From: Pontiella desulfatans
Lineage (GTDB): Bacteria; Verrucomicrobiota; Kiritimatiellia; Kiritimatiellales; Pontiellaceae
DNA length: 64,000 nt
NCBI RefSeq assembly: GCF_900890425.1
Contig: NZ_CAAHFG010000001.1
Coordinates: forward strand, 992,001 to 1,056,000
Reading direction: 5' to 3'
The notes beneath the pieces were generated by a model. That model was not told the origin of the DNA, ran no database searches, and worked only from the letters and a program-made list of their open reading frames with translations. Shown in pieces: positions 62,648-64,000 of the stretch (position 1 is its first letter; each line of letters opens with the position of its first letter). The position numbers and the translations under genes are program-made.

Positions 62648-64000
62648 TTGAACCGGAAGCTTATTCCAGCCATTGGGATTGCCGCCGCTGCCCTGGCCGT
62701 GCTGCTGGCTGCGCTCAATATGCAACATGGCAACCTGAACCAGGACGAGGGGTGGTACCTCTATGCCGCCAAAATGGTGCGCGATGGCCACGCGCCCTAC
62801 GCCGACTTCGCATTTACCCAGGGGCCGGTTCTTCCGCATGTCTACGCCATCTTTTATCCGGTGGTGGATGCGCTGGGCGTTGCCGGAGGACGTTTGGTCA
62901 CAACTATTATGGGGCTGCTGGCCGCACTGTTCGCCGCTGCCACGGCGTGGCGACTCTCGGAAAAAAACAAAAGCGCGGCTGGTGTTGCGGTCTTCTTGCT
63001 GGTCGCCTGCAACGTCTACCAAAGCTATTTCACGACCGTGGTGAAAACCTATGGGCTCTGCGCCTTTTTCCTTTCGGTCGGCTTTTTTGCCCTTTCGTTC
63101 AAAAACCGGTGGGGGGCGCTGGTATGCGGTGCGTTGCTGGCGCTCGCCGCCGGAACACGGCTTTCGGCGGGGGTCGTGTTGCCGGTCGCCGGTGTTTGGC
63201 TGCTTTTCCAGCGCGAACGGCGGCTCGATTGGTTTTGGTTCGGTGTCGGCGGCGGACTGGTGTTGCTGGCCGTCTATCTTCCATTCTTCGTTTCCGCCTT
63301 CGAACAAACCAAATTTGGTTTGCTTGAATACCACGCCGGTCGCGATGGCGGCGGGCTAGGCAAACTGCTGGTGCTCAAAACCGGTTTTGTCTCCCGCTTT
63401 GTGCAGGCCTATTTCATCTTCACCCTCCTGGCGCTCGCCACATTCTGCTTTTCCCCCAGAGAGAGCTTCCGCAATCCGTTTGCCCTGCTGCTGTGGCTGT
63501 GCGGTGCGGGCATCAGCCTCGTCCACCTCTCCGCCAACTTTCCGTACGACGACTACCAAGCCATCGCCTATCCCATTCTGGCCACCGCCGTTGCAACAAG
63601 TTTGCTGCCGCAGCTCAAGGAAAAATGGATTGCCCCGGGGTTGGTGCTGCTGCTGCTATCCACCACCGCCGCCGCCTTTTCCTCGCCGGTCAACATGGAC
63701 TGGTTCGTGCGCGGCCGCGACCGCATCTGGTGGCAGTTCAAAGAGCAGAACGATCTGCAAACCCTGCGCGAGGCGGCGGGCGTTGTTCGCCAAAACATGC
63801 CTGAAAAGGACGTATTGTTGACACAGGACACCTATTTAGCCGTCGAGGCGGGGGTCTCGGTTCCATCCGGTATGGAGCTGGGCCCTTTTTGCTATTATCC
63901 GGACATGCCGCGCGAGCAGGCCGAACAGTTCCACCTGCTCAATCGCGAAATGCTCATCCAACTCCTAAATCAAACCGATGCCCCCCTGGCCGCCTTCAGC
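62648..64000 (+). CDS. GT39-like membrane glycosyltransferase (C-terminus outside window)
   Basis: The frame starts at TTG 62648, seven bases after AAGGGG, and stays open to the window end, so at least 451 residues. No ATG gives a sensible N-terminus. The first helix (IGIAAAALAVLLAAL) leads to NLNQDEGWYLYAAKMVRDG, the acidic motif of ArnT/PMT-type GT-C transferases, then ADFAFTQGPVLPHVYA. Eight or so further hydrophobic helices follow, then a soluble C-terminal domain beginning near MDWFVRGRDRIWWQF. It should use a polyprenyl-phosphate sugar, possibly presented by the preceding GtrA protein. Acceptor unknown. Confidence 0.8.
   Translation, partial: MNRKLIPAIGIAAAALAVLLAALNMQHGNLNQDEGWYLYAAKMVRDGHAPYADFAFTQGPVLPHVYAIFYPVVDALGVAGGRLVTTIMGLLAALFAAATAWRLSEKNKSAAGVAVFLLVACNVYQSYFTTVVKTYGLCAFFLSVGFFALSFKNRWGALVCGALLALAAGTRLSAGVVLPVAGVWLLFQRERRLDWFWFGVGGGLVLLAVYLPFFVSAFEQTKFGLLEYHAGRDGGGLGKLLVLKTGFVSRFVQAYFIFTLLALATFCFSPRESFRNPFALLLWLCGAGISLVHLSANFPYDDYQAIAYPILATAVATSLLPQLKEKWIAPGLVLLLLSTTAAAFSSPVNMDWFVRGRDRIWWQFKEQNDLQTLREAAGVVRQNMPEKDVLLTQDTYLAVEAGVSVPSGMELGPFCYYPDMPREQAEQFHLLNREMLIQLLNQTDAPLAAFS

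Overview
The window looks like a chromosomal segment of a marine, polysaccharide-degrading bacterium of the PVC group, most likely Kiritimatiellota (Pontiella-like). This is inferred from the mix of secreted S1 sulfatases, GH29 fucosidases, DUF1080 proteins, a hypothetical glycosidase family, FucP-type transport, and a repeated C-terminal module on secreted proteins. No tRNA, rRNA or CRISPR array was seen.

Layout. (1) 1-28 kb is a catabolic region for a sulfated, acylated, fucose-containing glycan (fucoidan-like, inferred). It has two putative glycosidases of the GHL15 type, two SGNH esterases, three alpha/beta-hydrolase esterases, three GH29 alpha-L-fucosidases, two sulfatases, a beta-propeller glycosidase, two DUF1080 proteins and a FucP-like permease carrying a ~225-residue insertion. 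Nearly all have Sec signals. At 5.6-8.1 kb there is a scar: a decayed FAD oxidoreductase end, two truncated convergent genes fused by a deletion, and an IS4 element. (2) 26-36 kb is mostly housekeeping: an FMN reductase, a DUF368 polyprenyl-phosphate transporter, an Nfu-type Fe-S protein, a REC-PAS-PAS-kinase-REC hybrid, a PilT-like ATPase with a TPR tail, acetyl-CoA synthetase, IF-1 and an SNF-family transporter followed by the decayed C-terminus of a second copy. (3) 36.4-42.4 kb is an accessory, AT-richer island: an AbiEi/AbiEii toxin-antitoxin pair with a perfect palindromic operator, an overlapping D12 adenine methylase, a membrane protein with a degenerate PLD motif, a beta-RFAP-synthase/GHMP-like enzyme, and a Ham1 pyrophosphohydrolase-P-loop kinase-winged helix fusion. 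The last three to four genes do not match any defence system I know and are the best candidate for an undescribed system. (4) 42.4-64 kb is core again: purN, dut, radC, larC, a PhoD phosphatase, a sialate O-acetylesterase, hisF-hisI, a phosphohexomutase, trpE-trpG (interrupted by a GxxExxY gene bracketed by inverted repeats), rpsO-pnp, and envelope glycosylation genes (GT4, DUF2723/GT117, GtrA, GT39-like) running off the end.

How it works together (inferred): secreted esterases and sulfatases strip acyl and sulfate groups, fucosidases release L-fucose, and the FucP-like symporter imports it. Intracellular fucose catabolism genes (fucI/K/A type) are not in the window. A recurrent feature of the core part is intergenic palindromes made of short 7-10 bp units in inverted clusters (43.06, 43.64, 50.1-50.25, 51.7, 53.36/53.77, 58.7 kb), plus a 70-bp tandem array at 44.5 kb.
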